This document shows positions 13,762 to 20,876 of a stretch of 20,876 nucleotides of DNA, piece by piece (positions within the stretch are counted from its first letter, which is position 1; every line of letters starts with the position of its first letter). Position numbers and translations under genes: made by a program. Under the pieces are notes generated by a model. That model ran no database searches. It saw only the letters and a list, made by a program, of their open reading frames with translations, and was not told the origin of the DNA. Location of the stretch: NCBI GenBank assembly GCA_964498785.1, contig CAZCJL010000114.1:1-20876 (forward strand), written 5' to 3'. Source of the DNA: Mariaggregatimicrobium sp964498785. Lineage in GTDB: Bacteria; Zhuqueibacterota; Zhuqueibacteria; Thermofontimicrobiales; Thiofontviventaceae.

Positions 13762-13831
13762 TTCTTATTATGATTATTGAACAATCCATCTGATGAAATA
13801 GTGAGATAAAAAAAGAATAACGAGGTGAATC

Positions 13832-15448
13832 ATGGGAAAAGAATTATTATTTCAAGCCTTTAAAAATAAAAAGACCGATCGGATCCCCTGGGTGCCGTTT
13901 GTCGGTTGTCATGGCGGTGCGCTGCTCGGAGAACCTGCGGATGTTTATCTGAAATCTGCTGACATGATCGTGAAAGGGGCGCTTAAATCAATTGAACTAT
14001 ATAAGCCGGATGGGATTCCGGTGACATTCGATTTGCAGCTTGAAGCAGAGGCAATTGGCTGCGAACTACAGTGGTCAAAAGAAAATCCGCCGGCTGTTAT
14101 TAACCATGTTCTTGATGATAAATCATTGACTGATCTCACAATTCCGGATGAAAAATCCGGTCGCTTTCCCGAAGTTTTTAAAGCCGTTAGAGAGCTTAAA
14201 AGAAAAGTCGATGATGTCGCATTATATGGTCTTGTCACCGGGCCTTTTACTTTGGCGCTACACTTAAAAGGAACGAACATTTTCATGGATATGTTTGATG
14301 ATCCTGACGCGGTTCATGAACTGATGACATTTTGTACCGAGGTTGCTATCAAAGTATCCCGGATGTATTTGAATGCCGGCTGTGATATCATCGCGCTCGT
14401 AGATCCAATGACCAGCCAGATTTCGCCGGATGCTTTTCGCACTTTTGTAACCCCGTACGCGACAAAGGTGTTTAAAGATGTTCGAGAACAAAACGCGCTG
14501 TCCTCCTTTTTTGTATGCGGACACGCCCAGAAAAATATCGAGGCCATGTGTGAAACCAAACCGGATAACGTTTCCGTGGATGAAAATATTCCCCTGGATT
14601 ATGTGAAAGAAATTTGCCGTAAACACAATATTTCCTTTGGCGGAAATTTACAGTTGACAGTTGTGCTGCTTATGGGCACGCAAGATGACTGTCGCCGTGC
14701 GGCGATTGAATGCATCAATATTGGCGGAGACGCCGGGTTTATTCTCGCGCCGGGCTGCGATTTGCCGTATGCTGTGCCGCCTGAAAATGTGCAGGTCGTT
14801 GCAGATATTGTGCACGATCCGTATCAGCAGCAGGTTGCACAAGAATTGCTTCTCAAGAAAAAAGAAGTGAAAACAGAAATTGACCTTTCGGAATATGGAC
14901 AATCGGATAAGGTTGTGGTGGATGTAATAACGCTTGATTCTGAAGCGTGCGCTCCGTGCCAGTATATGGTCGAAGCTGTGAAAAGAGTGGCGCCCTATTT
15001 TAATGACCTGGTTGTTTGGCGGGAACATAAAATAAAGGAAAAAGAATCAGTGGAATTTATGATGGGATTGATGGTGAAAAATATTCCCACGATTTGTATC
15101 GATGGCAAAATTAAATTTGTAAGCAATATTCCTGCCCAGGGAGAATTGATCGCGGCAATTCAGGAACGGATCAATGAAAAATTCGGCATGAAATTACGTC
15201 AGCACCAAAATCGGCTGCTGGTATTGGGCGCAGGTTGTGAAAAATGTGATCAGACACTGAAAAATGTTAAACAGGCTGTGAAAGAACTGGGTAGCACAGT
15301 TGAGATTGTTCATATTACTGATGAAAGTCAAATTCATGCGCATGGCGCGGTATCTACACCGGCAGTTGTTGTGGTTGAAGAGCGTGTAAAAATTGTTGGC
15401 AGAGCACCATCTGTGGAGGTAGTTAAGGAATGGTTGAAAGAATTGTAA
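13832..15448 (+). CDS. URO-D-superfamily corrinoid methyltransferase fused to two thioredoxin-like domains
   Basis: A 538-residue protein. Residues 1-330 form a URO-D barrel of the MtaA/MtbA/CmuA methyltransferase group, which moves methyl groups to or from corrinoid proteins with zinc-activated thiols. The zinc motif is partly kept: C229 in FFVCGH and C309 in APGCDLP. The His two residues before the first Cys is Phe227; H231 might substitute. Residues about 358-447 are a thioredoxin-like domain with C373-A-P-C376 and cis-Pro P419. Residues about 460-538 are a second one of the small-redox-protein type, with C469-E-K-C472 and a STPAVVV cis-Pro motif. An AGGTG ribosome site precedes the ATG. 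No corrinoid protein or reductive activator is nearby. Thiol supply, disulfide reduction or metal transfer are possible roles for the fused domains. Confidence 0.85.
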   Translation: MGKELLFQAFKNKKTDRIPWVPFVGCHGGALLGEPADVYLKSADMIVKGALKSIELYKPDGIPVTFDLQLEAEAIGCELQWSKENPPAVINHVLDDKSLTDLTIPDEKSGRFPEVFKAVRELKRKVDDVALYGLVTGPFTLALHLKGTNIFMDMFDDPDAVHELMTFCTEVAIKVSRMYLNAGCDIIALVDPMTSQISPDAFRTFVTPYATKVFKDVREQNALSSFFVCGHAQKNIEAMCETKPDNVSVDENIPLDYVKEICRKHNISFGGNLQLTVVLLMGTQDDCRRAAIECINIGGDAGFILAPGCDLPYAVPPENVQVVADIVHDPYQQQVAQELLLKKKEVKTEIDLSEYGQSDKVVVDVITLDSEACAPCQYMVEAVKRVAPYFNDLVVWREHKIKEKESVEFMMGLMVKNIPTICIDGKIKFVSNIPAQGELIAAIQERINEKFGMKLRQHQNRLLVLGAGCEKCDQTLKNVKQAVKELGSTVEIVHITDESQIHAHGAVSTPAVVVVEERVKIVGRAPSVEVVKEWLKEL

Positions 15449-16371
15449 AAATTCCGACAATTTTAATTACCGGGTTTCTCGGCGCCGGAAAGACGACGCT
15501 ATTGAACCGGCTCATCGAATTTTATAAAAGCAAACGCACTGTTTTATTAATCAATGAATTCGGGCAAATCGGTATTGATGGCGAGTTACTTGTCGCCGGG
15601 AATTATGAAAAGATTGAATTGAATAAGGGGAGTTTGTTTTGTATTTGTGTGCGCACAGATTTTATCGACGAGGTGGAAAAAATAGCCACGAAAATGAAAC
15701 CGGAATTGTTGATTATAGAGGCGACCGGATTGGCGGATACCTCTGAAATGGAAAAAATGCTTGCACTCCCCAATTTAAAAGATTATATTGAACTAAACGC
15801 TTGTTTGTGTTTGGTGGATTGTCAGAATTTTCTTAAAATAAAAGATAATTTGAAAGCGCCAGCCTCGCAAATTCGTAGTGCAGATCTTGTCATTATCAAC
15901 AAAACTGATCTGGTTGAAAAAACACAGATTAAAAAAATTCTGCAAGCAGTTAAGGACATCGCGCCCGCCGTGCCTGTTATCAAAACAACTTATGCGGATA
16001 TTTCGTTAGAAACTTTGACTCAAATCAGGCGACCGGATGTTGGTGAAATTGGCTCTCCGGGAGATGGCAGGCCTGATCCGGTCGTGTCGGTCACTCTTAA
16101 CGGAATTGGTTCGTTTTCGCAACATAGTTGGGACGAATTCAGAGCACGGCTTGACGGCGCTATTATGCGAGCAAAAGGATTCATTAATATCGATCACCAG
16201 AGCTATTTTGTAGAAGCGACAATGGATAAATGGATGATGCAAGAAGTTCGTGATAAAAAAAGAGTCCCGAGTATTTTGGTAATTATCGGGCGAAAACTGG
16301 ATCAGGATAGCATTATTGAATTATTCAGCCAGAAAATGACTATGAATTCCAAAATAAATAAAAAGGTGTGA
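15430..16371 (+). CDS. CobW/COG0523-family GTPase, probable metallochaperone
   Basis: A 313-residue G3E-family GTPase. Walker A is GFLGAGKTT (15-23); a switch region INEFG, a Walker B IIEATG and a base-recognition NKTD follow, with a CobW C-terminal domain at about 215-305. Family members deliver zinc, cobalt or other metals to target enzymes in a GTP-dependent way. The usual metal motif CxCC is replaced by S68-L-F-C71-I-C73, which keeps two cysteines in a CxC spacing and loses the third. Its start overlaps the methyltransferase gene by 19 bp, so the two are translationally coupled, and the zinc-type methyltransferase is the natural client. A GGAGG site lies inside the upstream gene. Confidence 0.9.
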   Translation: MVERIVKIPTILITGFLGAGKTTLLNRLIEFYKSKRTVLLINEFGQIGIDGELLVAGNYEKIELNKGSLFCICVRTDFIDEVEKIATKMKPELLIIEATGLADTSEMEKMLALPNLKDYIELNACLCLVDCQNFLKIKDNLKAPASQIRSADLVIINKTDLVEKTQIKKILQAVKDIAPAVPVIKTTYADISLETLTQIRRPDVGEIGSPGDGRPDPVVSVTLNGIGSFSQHSWDEFRARLDGAIMRAKGFINIDHQSYFVEATMDKWMMQEVRDKKRVPSILVIIGRKLDQDSIIELFSQKMTMNSKINKKV

Positions 16372-16374
16372 TGA

Positions 16375-17025
16375 ATGCAAAAGAGTGGTGTCGAGCTGAA
16401 TGACTATTTAAAACCCACGCCATTAATTGAATCACTTCATCCGGACATTGTTTCCGCTGCAACAAAAATGACCTCTGCTGCGAAAACAGATGTTGAGAAA
16501 GCAGAAAAAATATTTTATTTTATGCGAGATGATATACGATACGAATTTCGTGCAAAATTTCTTGAAGAACAATATCACTCGTCTTATATTTTGAAAGATA
16601 AAAAGGGCTTTTGCACACAAAAAGCCATTCTGTTCTGCGCTCTTGCCCGCAGCATCGGTATTCCCGCAGGCATTTATTTTTACGATATTGTTGATCATTC
16701 CCTGCCCGAACATACGGTTCAGTTCATGCGGACGCGCACACTGTATCATCATGGCATCGCAGCGCTTTTTTTGAATAACCGATGGCGTCAACTGGATGCT
16801 ACACTCGATATTCATCTGATTCAGCGAAATAATCTATATCCGGTAGAATTTCATCCGAACCGGGATTGCCTGATGCGGGCGGACACACCTGATGGGCGGC
16901 GTCATATTGAATATATCAAAGATTATGGAATGGAAAATGATGTTACGTTCAATGAAGTCGCGTCGTGGTTTAAGCGGGGCTATCCCCATCTTGTTGAAAA
17001 ATATACAGGCAGTAAAGAACTTTAA
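16375..17025 (+). CDS. Transglutaminase-like cysteine protein
   Basis: A 216-residue protein with a transglutaminase-like (papain-fold) core. The likely catalytic triad is C80 in KGFCTQKA, H126 (or H125) in YHHGIAAL and D141 in WRQLDATLD. There is no signal peptide or membrane segment, so it is probably cytoplasmic. By family knowledge such bacterial proteins are usually peptidases, amidases or isopeptide-forming enzymes. The active residues look intact, so an active enzyme is expected. It starts 3 nt after the CobW stop, with AAAAGGTG as ribosome site, and belongs to the same operon. Substrate unknown. Confidence 0.82.
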   Translation: MQKSGVELNDYLKPTPLIESLHPDIVSAATKMTSAAKTDVEKAEKIFYFMRDDIRYEFRAKFLEEQYHSSYILKDKKGFCTQKAILFCALARSIGIPAGIYFYDIVDHSLPEHTVQFMRTRTLYHHGIAALFLNNRWRQLDATLDIHLIQRNNLYPVEFHPNRDCLMRADTPDGRRHIEYIKDYGMENDVTFNEVASWFKRGYPHLVEKYTGSKEL

Positions 17026-17055
17026 AAATATCCAAAATAAAGAAGGGATTCGGCA

Positions 17056-18921
17056 ATGAATGAAAGCAGCGATCATCAAAAGGAATTGATATTTTATTAC
17101 AGCCATGAAAATTGTCCGGCCCGGGCGACGGCCGCTCCGGTGCTTGCCTGGCTGGCTGAACGAAAAAATATTGATTTTGACGGATATTTTTGTGTTCGCC
17201 CCAGTGTGGCAGATATTGGTGATTATTTGCCGTTTACAGGCAATAAACATGATGAACAGTTTTATTTTCTTACGAATTTTTATGACCACATTTATTTTAC
17301 TGCCCTTTCCGAGCAAGCTCCGATCCAGTTTGAACGTTTTTTAAAGGCTAAAAATAAATCAACTATCATCAAAAAATCATCTCAAGATTTAATTGATTTT
17401 TACCTGGATATTTTTGATCTTTTTGATGAAATATTTCCCAATGAAGCGATTATCTTTCCGTCGACTGTTTTTCCGTTTCCAAATGAGAAAATTGAGCTGG
17501 GTGAATTCAAAATTCCCGGAGAGTCAAGATTAGATACATTCTGTTATCCGGAAGTATTCTTCCGAAATGCGCTGGCGTTGCATTATGAATTACCAGATGA
17601 TCAATTAAATCGACTGATCGTGTTGGGAATCACTAAAATCCGGTTGATGTTTTGCCCAAAAGAAGCCAAATCACGATTCGAAAAAATGGGATTCGATGTT
17701 GAAGAGATTGACACGATTCAGCCGGAGGATAACTATTGTACCATTACAACCCGCATTGCAGAGCGCTGGCTTTCCGAAGTAAAAGGACTGGCAATGGGGA
17801 ACGATCCGATTACACTTCGCTGGACGCCCAAATATCTGCGGGAGCGTATCCTGCCTGTCGCAGCAGTGCAGTCCCTGCCGCAAGCGGTAGAGGTTTTGGG
17901 CAGATTATCGGAACAGATCGGAAACAAAGTGGTCTGGGGAAGCCAGGTCTTCAATGACCACATTATTGCTGATACTTCGAAACAGGATATTGTGTTGTCG
18001 CTTGTTCACGATGTGGAAGTCGGGATCACAATTCGCGATCATATTAAATTTCCGAATCTTTGGTTAAAAAATATCACACCGATTTGGGAGAATGAAAATA
18101 GCGATATTTATCTGGAAAATCAATTAGACGCCGGTAAAATACCAGTGTGTTTCATGCAATACGCATCCGATCTGGGGCACTTACCAGTATTACCACGCTA
18201 TCTTGATTTACATTCAATTGAAGGCATTGTGGATGGAATCGCTTTTCCCGCATCATGGTGGCAATATGCCGAAGAACAAGTGGAGCAGTTATATTTAGCA
18301 AAAGAAATGGGAGGTGTTTATCCAACGGCAGAACCCCTGTTATGCAGCGCGGGCATTGGCGTCGCCACCGAAGCCCAGGGATATTTGACAGCCGAAACGT
18401 ATTTGAAAAGCCTGCTTAAAGCCAAAGAAATTATCGCTGCTTATGCCGGCGAAAATCATGTGCCTGTCGGACATTATTCATTTCAGGACTCCTGTCCTAA
18501 ATATCAACACAATACCGCTGAACCCCAGTATGATGTGCTCATCGAGGCTGGGTTACAATATGCCATTACGTATAAAAATGAAGGCAAATTCCCGGAGATC
18601 GTATATTCAACAGATGATTTTACAGTATTGAATCAACAGACAATGCACTGGACCTTTAATCCGTTGATTGATTTACGGGAATGGGAACGGAAGTTAGTAA
18701 ATGCCGGTCGACACGGTTGGATTATTATTGGTTTGGATTCGCCGTTCTGGGGAATGGTTCCCTGTTATTTTGGACTGGCATCCAAAGGATTGAGCTTAAA
18801 AGCGCTGCAGGAAGCCATGATTTATGCCCGTGGTGGGGGAGAGAGCAATCAGCTTTTTCTGGCAAAACCGCATGAGGTCGTTCGGTTTGCGCACATGCTG
18901 AAAGGTCGAAATTTAATCTGA
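17056..18921 (+). CDS. Uncharacterised 621-residue protein, possibly carbohydrate-active
   Basis: I do not recognise the family with confidence. There is no signal peptide or membrane segment. The N-terminal half is acidic and aromatic, with scattered cysteines (C20 in HENCPARA). The C-terminal 250 residues look like an alpha/beta barrel, with motifs such as GHYSFQDSCPKY, AITYKNEG, IIIGLDSPFWG and the closing PHEVVRFAHMLKG. The strand order loosely recalls polysaccharide-deacetylase (NodB-type) proteins, but clear D-HH metal motifs are not seen. An AGAAGGGA ribosome site precedes the ATG, 30 nt after the transglutaminase-like gene. Its place beside a phosphomannose-isomerase-like gene favours a sugar-related role. 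That is inference only. Confidence 0.55.
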   Translation: MNESSDHQKELIFYYSHENCPARATAAPVLAWLAERKNIDFDGYFCVRPSVADIGDYLPFTGNKHDEQFYFLTNFYDHIYFTALSEQAPIQFERFLKAKNKSTIIKKSSQDLIDFYLDIFDLFDEIFPNEAIIFPSTVFPFPNEKIELGEFKIPGESRLDTFCYPEVFFRNALALHYELPDDQLNRLIVLGITKIRLMFCPKEAKSRFEKMGFDVEEIDTIQPEDNYCTITTRIAERWLSEVKGLAMGNDPITLRWTPKYLRERILPVAAVQSLPQAVEVLGRLSEQIGNKVVWGSQVFNDHIIADTSKQDIVLSLVHDVEVGITIRDHIKFPNLWLKNITPIWENENSDIYLENQLDAGKIPVCFMQYASDLGHLPVLPRYLDLHSIEGIVDGIAFPASWWQYAEEQVEQLYLAKEMGGVYPTAEPLLCSAGIGVATEAQGYLTAETYLKSLLKAKEIIAAYAGENHVPVGHYSFQDSCPKYQHNTAEPQYDVLIEAGLQYAITYKNEGKFPEIVYSTDDFTVLNQQTMHWTFNPLIDLREWERKLVNAGRHGWIIIGLDSPFWGMVPCYFGLASKGLSLKALQEAMIYARGGGESNQLFLAKPHEVVRFAHMLKGRNLI

Positions 18922-18957
18922 TTGTGACGAACAAATCCGGAAACAGAACAGGATATT

Positions 18958-20736
18958 ATGAGAAAAGCTGAACAGATGGTCGTAATTACGAATAAACCGA
19001 AAATCGACAAGAAATACGAAAGTCACATCCGAAGCGGTTGGAAAGATATCTCGCACGCATTAACAAATCAAATTATTGAGAGACAAAAGCACCGCAATAA
19101 TCCCTCACTGAAAATTGTACTTGACGGCTATATCGGAACCGACTGGGATACGGTTGTGGCAAATGTGAAAAAAGACGTGGCCATTAGCCAAATTAATGTA
19201 CAATTTTTCGATGTTCATCAATGCTTAAAATCGCAGCAAAACCTTGAAAAGCAGTTTGAACACTATCTGGGAAATGATTCTGTTTTTGGAAAACTTTATA
19301 AAAAAAGCCTTAAAAGTATATTTGATTCCTCAAAAATAGCAGCATTAAAAAAATCAATTCAGAAATTTACACGTGATCACCCAAAAAATGTCGCGATTTG
19401 TTTCGGAACCGGAGCGTCTTTCTTGTTTCGCCGAAAACAGTGGTCGTTTATCTTTTATTTTGATCTCAGCCGCGAAGAATCACTAAAGCGAAATAAACAA
19501 TGGATGAGTCAGACCGGTACGCAGAGTATCAGTCCGAAAAAACTGTATTACATCGATTTTCAGGTAAATGATAAACACCGGAATCATTGGCTTTCTAAAC
19601 TCGATTTTTATATTGATGGAAATGATGCCAAAAACCCGGTTATGATTTCCGGTAAATTACTGGAAAAAGTGACTGCCGAATTAGCGTGTTCTCCGTTTGC
19701 CTTGAAATATTTATATGAACCCGGTCCCTGGGGCGGACAGTGGTTAAAGAAAATCCGCAATCTGCCTGAAGAGTGGATGAACTGCGCCTGGAGTTATGAG
19801 GTCATTGCCCAGGAGCAAAGTCTTCTGGTCGCATTGAACAATGAGACAGTGATTGATATCCCCTGGACGACTTTTCTGCATTTACAATATGATCGCATTA
19901 TGGGGAATGTCAACAAGCGCCGGTTTGATGGCCAATTCCCGATTCGCTATGATTATCTTGATACAATGGACGGCGGCGATCTTTCCATTCAGGTTCATCC
20001 GCCAACGCCATATATTCAGCGGAATTTTGCAGAACCCTATCACCAGGGCGAGATGTATTATATCGTTGATACCCGGGATTGCGCCAGAGTCAATCTGGGG
20101 CTGAATGCAGACGCCAAAAAGGAAGAATTTTATGAAGCTGCCAGATTAGCCGACGAACAGGAAAATCCGTTTGATTACCGGAAGTTTGTGAATAGTGTTC
20201 CTGTTAAAAAACATGATCTGTTGCTCATTCCCCCGGGAACAGTGCACGGTTCCGGCGAAGGGATTGTAGTGTTAGAGATCAGTTCAACGACCTATCGTTA
20301 CACCTTCAAAATTTATGATCACCTGCGCCCGGATTTAAACGGCGTGATGAGACCGATTCACGTTCGCCATGCATTTAATGTCATCAAGTGGTTTCGACGA
20401 AAAAAATGGGTCGATGAAAATTTGAAACAGCAGCCCCGACTCGTTCGATCCGGAGATGATTGGGCCGAGTATCTCATTGGCGACCGTCGCGAATTTTTCC
20501 ATATCGTTTTCCGCATGGATTTTGATCGCCAGATTATTGATGAAACTGATGGTCAGTTTCATGTACTTTGTCTGGTCCAGGGTGAGTCAGTATTAATATC
20601 CTCACTGAATGATCCTGAGAAAAAATTGAAATTCGATTATTCAGAGACCATCATTGTGCCTGCCTGTTTTGGGGGATATAGCATTGTTAATCTGGGGGAT
20701 TTGCCCTGTAAAATTGCCAAAGCCAGATTGCGGTAA
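18958..20736 (+). CDS. Class I phosphomannose-isomerase-like protein with long N-terminal domain
   Basis: A 592-residue protein. From about residue 250 it matches class I (zinc) mannose-6-phosphate isomerases: the PWGGQWL entry motif, zinc ligands Q345-V-H347, E365 in GEMYYIVD, and H430 in IPPGTVHG. The C-terminal cupin half runs to 592. Family enzymes interconvert mannose-6-phosphate and fructose-6-phosphate. Residues 1-245 are an extra domain. Its spacing (LKIVLDGYIG, then VAICFGTGASF and FIFYFDLSREESLKRN) loosely resembles a nucleoside-kinase fold, but it lacks a Walker A motif, so it may be a dead kinase-like domain. A CAGGAT ribosome site precedes the ATG. It is the last gene of the operon. 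The zinc site looks complete; whether the substrate is mannose-6-phosphate is uncertain. Confidence 0.8.
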   Translation: MRKAEQMVVITNKPKIDKKYESHIRSGWKDISHALTNQIIERQKHRNNPSLKIVLDGYIGTDWDTVVANVKKDVAISQINVQFFDVHQCLKSQQNLEKQFEHYLGNDSVFGKLYKKSLKSIFDSSKIAALKKSIQKFTRDHPKNVAICFGTGASFLFRRKQWSFIFYFDLSREESLKRNKQWMSQTGTQSISPKKLYYIDFQVNDKHRNHWLSKLDFYIDGNDAKNPVMISGKLLEKVTAELACSPFALKYLYEPGPWGGQWLKKIRNLPEEWMNCAWSYEVIAQEQSLLVALNNETVIDIPWTTFLHLQYDRIMGNVNKRRFDGQFPIRYDYLDTMDGGDLSIQVHPPTPYIQRNFAEPYHQGEMYYIVDTRDCARVNLGLNADAKKEEFYEAARLADEQENPFDYRKFVNSVPVKKHDLLLIPPGTVHGSGEGIVVLEISSTTYRYTFKIYDHLRPDLNGVMRPIHVRHAFNVIKWFRRKKWVDENLKQQPRLVRSGDDWAEYLIGDRREFFHIVFRMDFDRQIIDETDGQFHVLCLVQGESVLISSLNDPEKKLKFDYSETIIVPACFGGYSIVNLGDLPCKIAKARLR

Positions 20737-20876
20737 TGAGGCCTTTTAAAAATTTGTAACAACCAAAATTTTAATTGCTTTTTAAATTGATATTTATATT
20801 TTACATCAAATTAAAAACGATTTGTATCTTCTCAATATTTTATGGTAGATATGGGCGCTTGCCGCTATGTCGTATT
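20737..20876. other. AT-rich tail after the plus-strand operon
   Basis: 140 bp up to the window edge with no gene seen. It is very AT-rich and has only weak AT-only inverted repeats (around 20749-20775), so no convincing terminator can be named. Confidence 0.4.

Larger units (their letters stand above)
12617..13831. other. Large divergent intergenic region
   Basis: A 1,215-bp AT-rich stretch between the two divergent clusters. I see no credible gene on either strand, and no tRNA or cobalamin-riboswitch core. The part nearest the minus-strand operon carries a sigma-54 promoter match and upstream direct repeats. The middle carries short interspersed repeats (13022-13153, 13425-13445). The part nearest the plus-strand operon carries two palindromes (13578-13591, 13741-13761) that could be operators. 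A small non-coding RNA cannot be excluded. Confidence 0.6.

Noticed and set aside
13380..13831. Cobalamin riboswitch upstream of the corrinoid-type methyltransferase
   Set aside because: No B12-box-like core or GCCACTG-type element was found. The GC-rich piece here is the CCTGAGC...GAAGG repeat.
16371..16373. Alternative ATG for the transglutaminase-like gene overlapping the CobW stop
   Set aside because: That ATG is in a different frame from the transglutaminase-like protein. The ATG at 16375 is in frame and suitably spaced from AAAAGGTG.
20749..20775. Intrinsic terminator after the plus-strand operon
   Set aside because: The only pairing is a short AT-only stem with no GC core and no distinct T-tract.

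Overview
This is a bacterial window of about 41% GC (estimated by eye) holding two gene clusters that diverge from a 1.2-kb AT-rich intergenic region. Taxonomy is a weak inference. A cytosolic NAD(P)H-linked [FeFe]-hydrogenase, a sigma-54 activator, many two-component proteins, short intergenic CACGGATT- and CCACAGAG-type repeats and a long phosphomannose-isomerase-like protein suit an uncultured anaerobe of the FCB/Calditrichota type. No rRNA, tRNA, IS element, phage gene or CRISPR array was seen.

Minus-strand cluster (12616 down to 295, 11 genes in one direction). In transcription order it encodes: a double-receiver protein; a soluble receiver-PAS-histidine kinase; HydA ([FeFe]-hydrogenase catalytic subunit); a NuoE/HydC-like [2Fe-2S] subunit; a NuoF/HydB-like NAD(P)H- and FMN-binding subunit; two receiver-only response regulators; a receiver-histidine kinase; a membrane histidine kinase with a Cache-type sensor; a small membrane protein resembling an ECF-transporter S component; and an NtrC-type sigma-54 response regulator. 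The three hydrogenase genes are thus surrounded by seven two-component proteins. Only the last-encoded regulator has a DNA-binding output. A good sigma-54 promoter match (12678-12692) lies just upstream of the first gene. Farther upstream are direct repeats (12791-12890) at the distance expected of enhancer sites. Together these suggest a self-regulated circuit, possibly sensing H2, redox state or a ligand, that drives the whole operon. The HydB subunit lacks the extra Fe-S domains of electron-bifurcating HydB proteins, so this is more likely a simple NAD(P)H-dependent enzyme, or one with a non-standard partner.

Plus-strand cluster (13832 to 20736, five closely spaced genes). It encodes: a corrinoid-type methyltransferase of the uroporphyrinogen decarboxylase (URO-D) superfamily fused to two thioredoxin-like domains; a CobW/COG0523 metallochaperone GTPase; a transglutaminase-like protein; a 621-residue protein I do not recognise; and a class I phosphomannose-isomerase-like protein with a long extra N-terminal domain. 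I do not recognise this combination as a described pathway. It is the best candidate here for an undescribed system, perhaps joining methyl or metal chemistry with a carbohydrate or peptide substrate.

Intergenic DNA holds several perfect hairpins (32-64, 215-231, 238-262, 6129-6154), short interspersed repeats and a few candidate operators.
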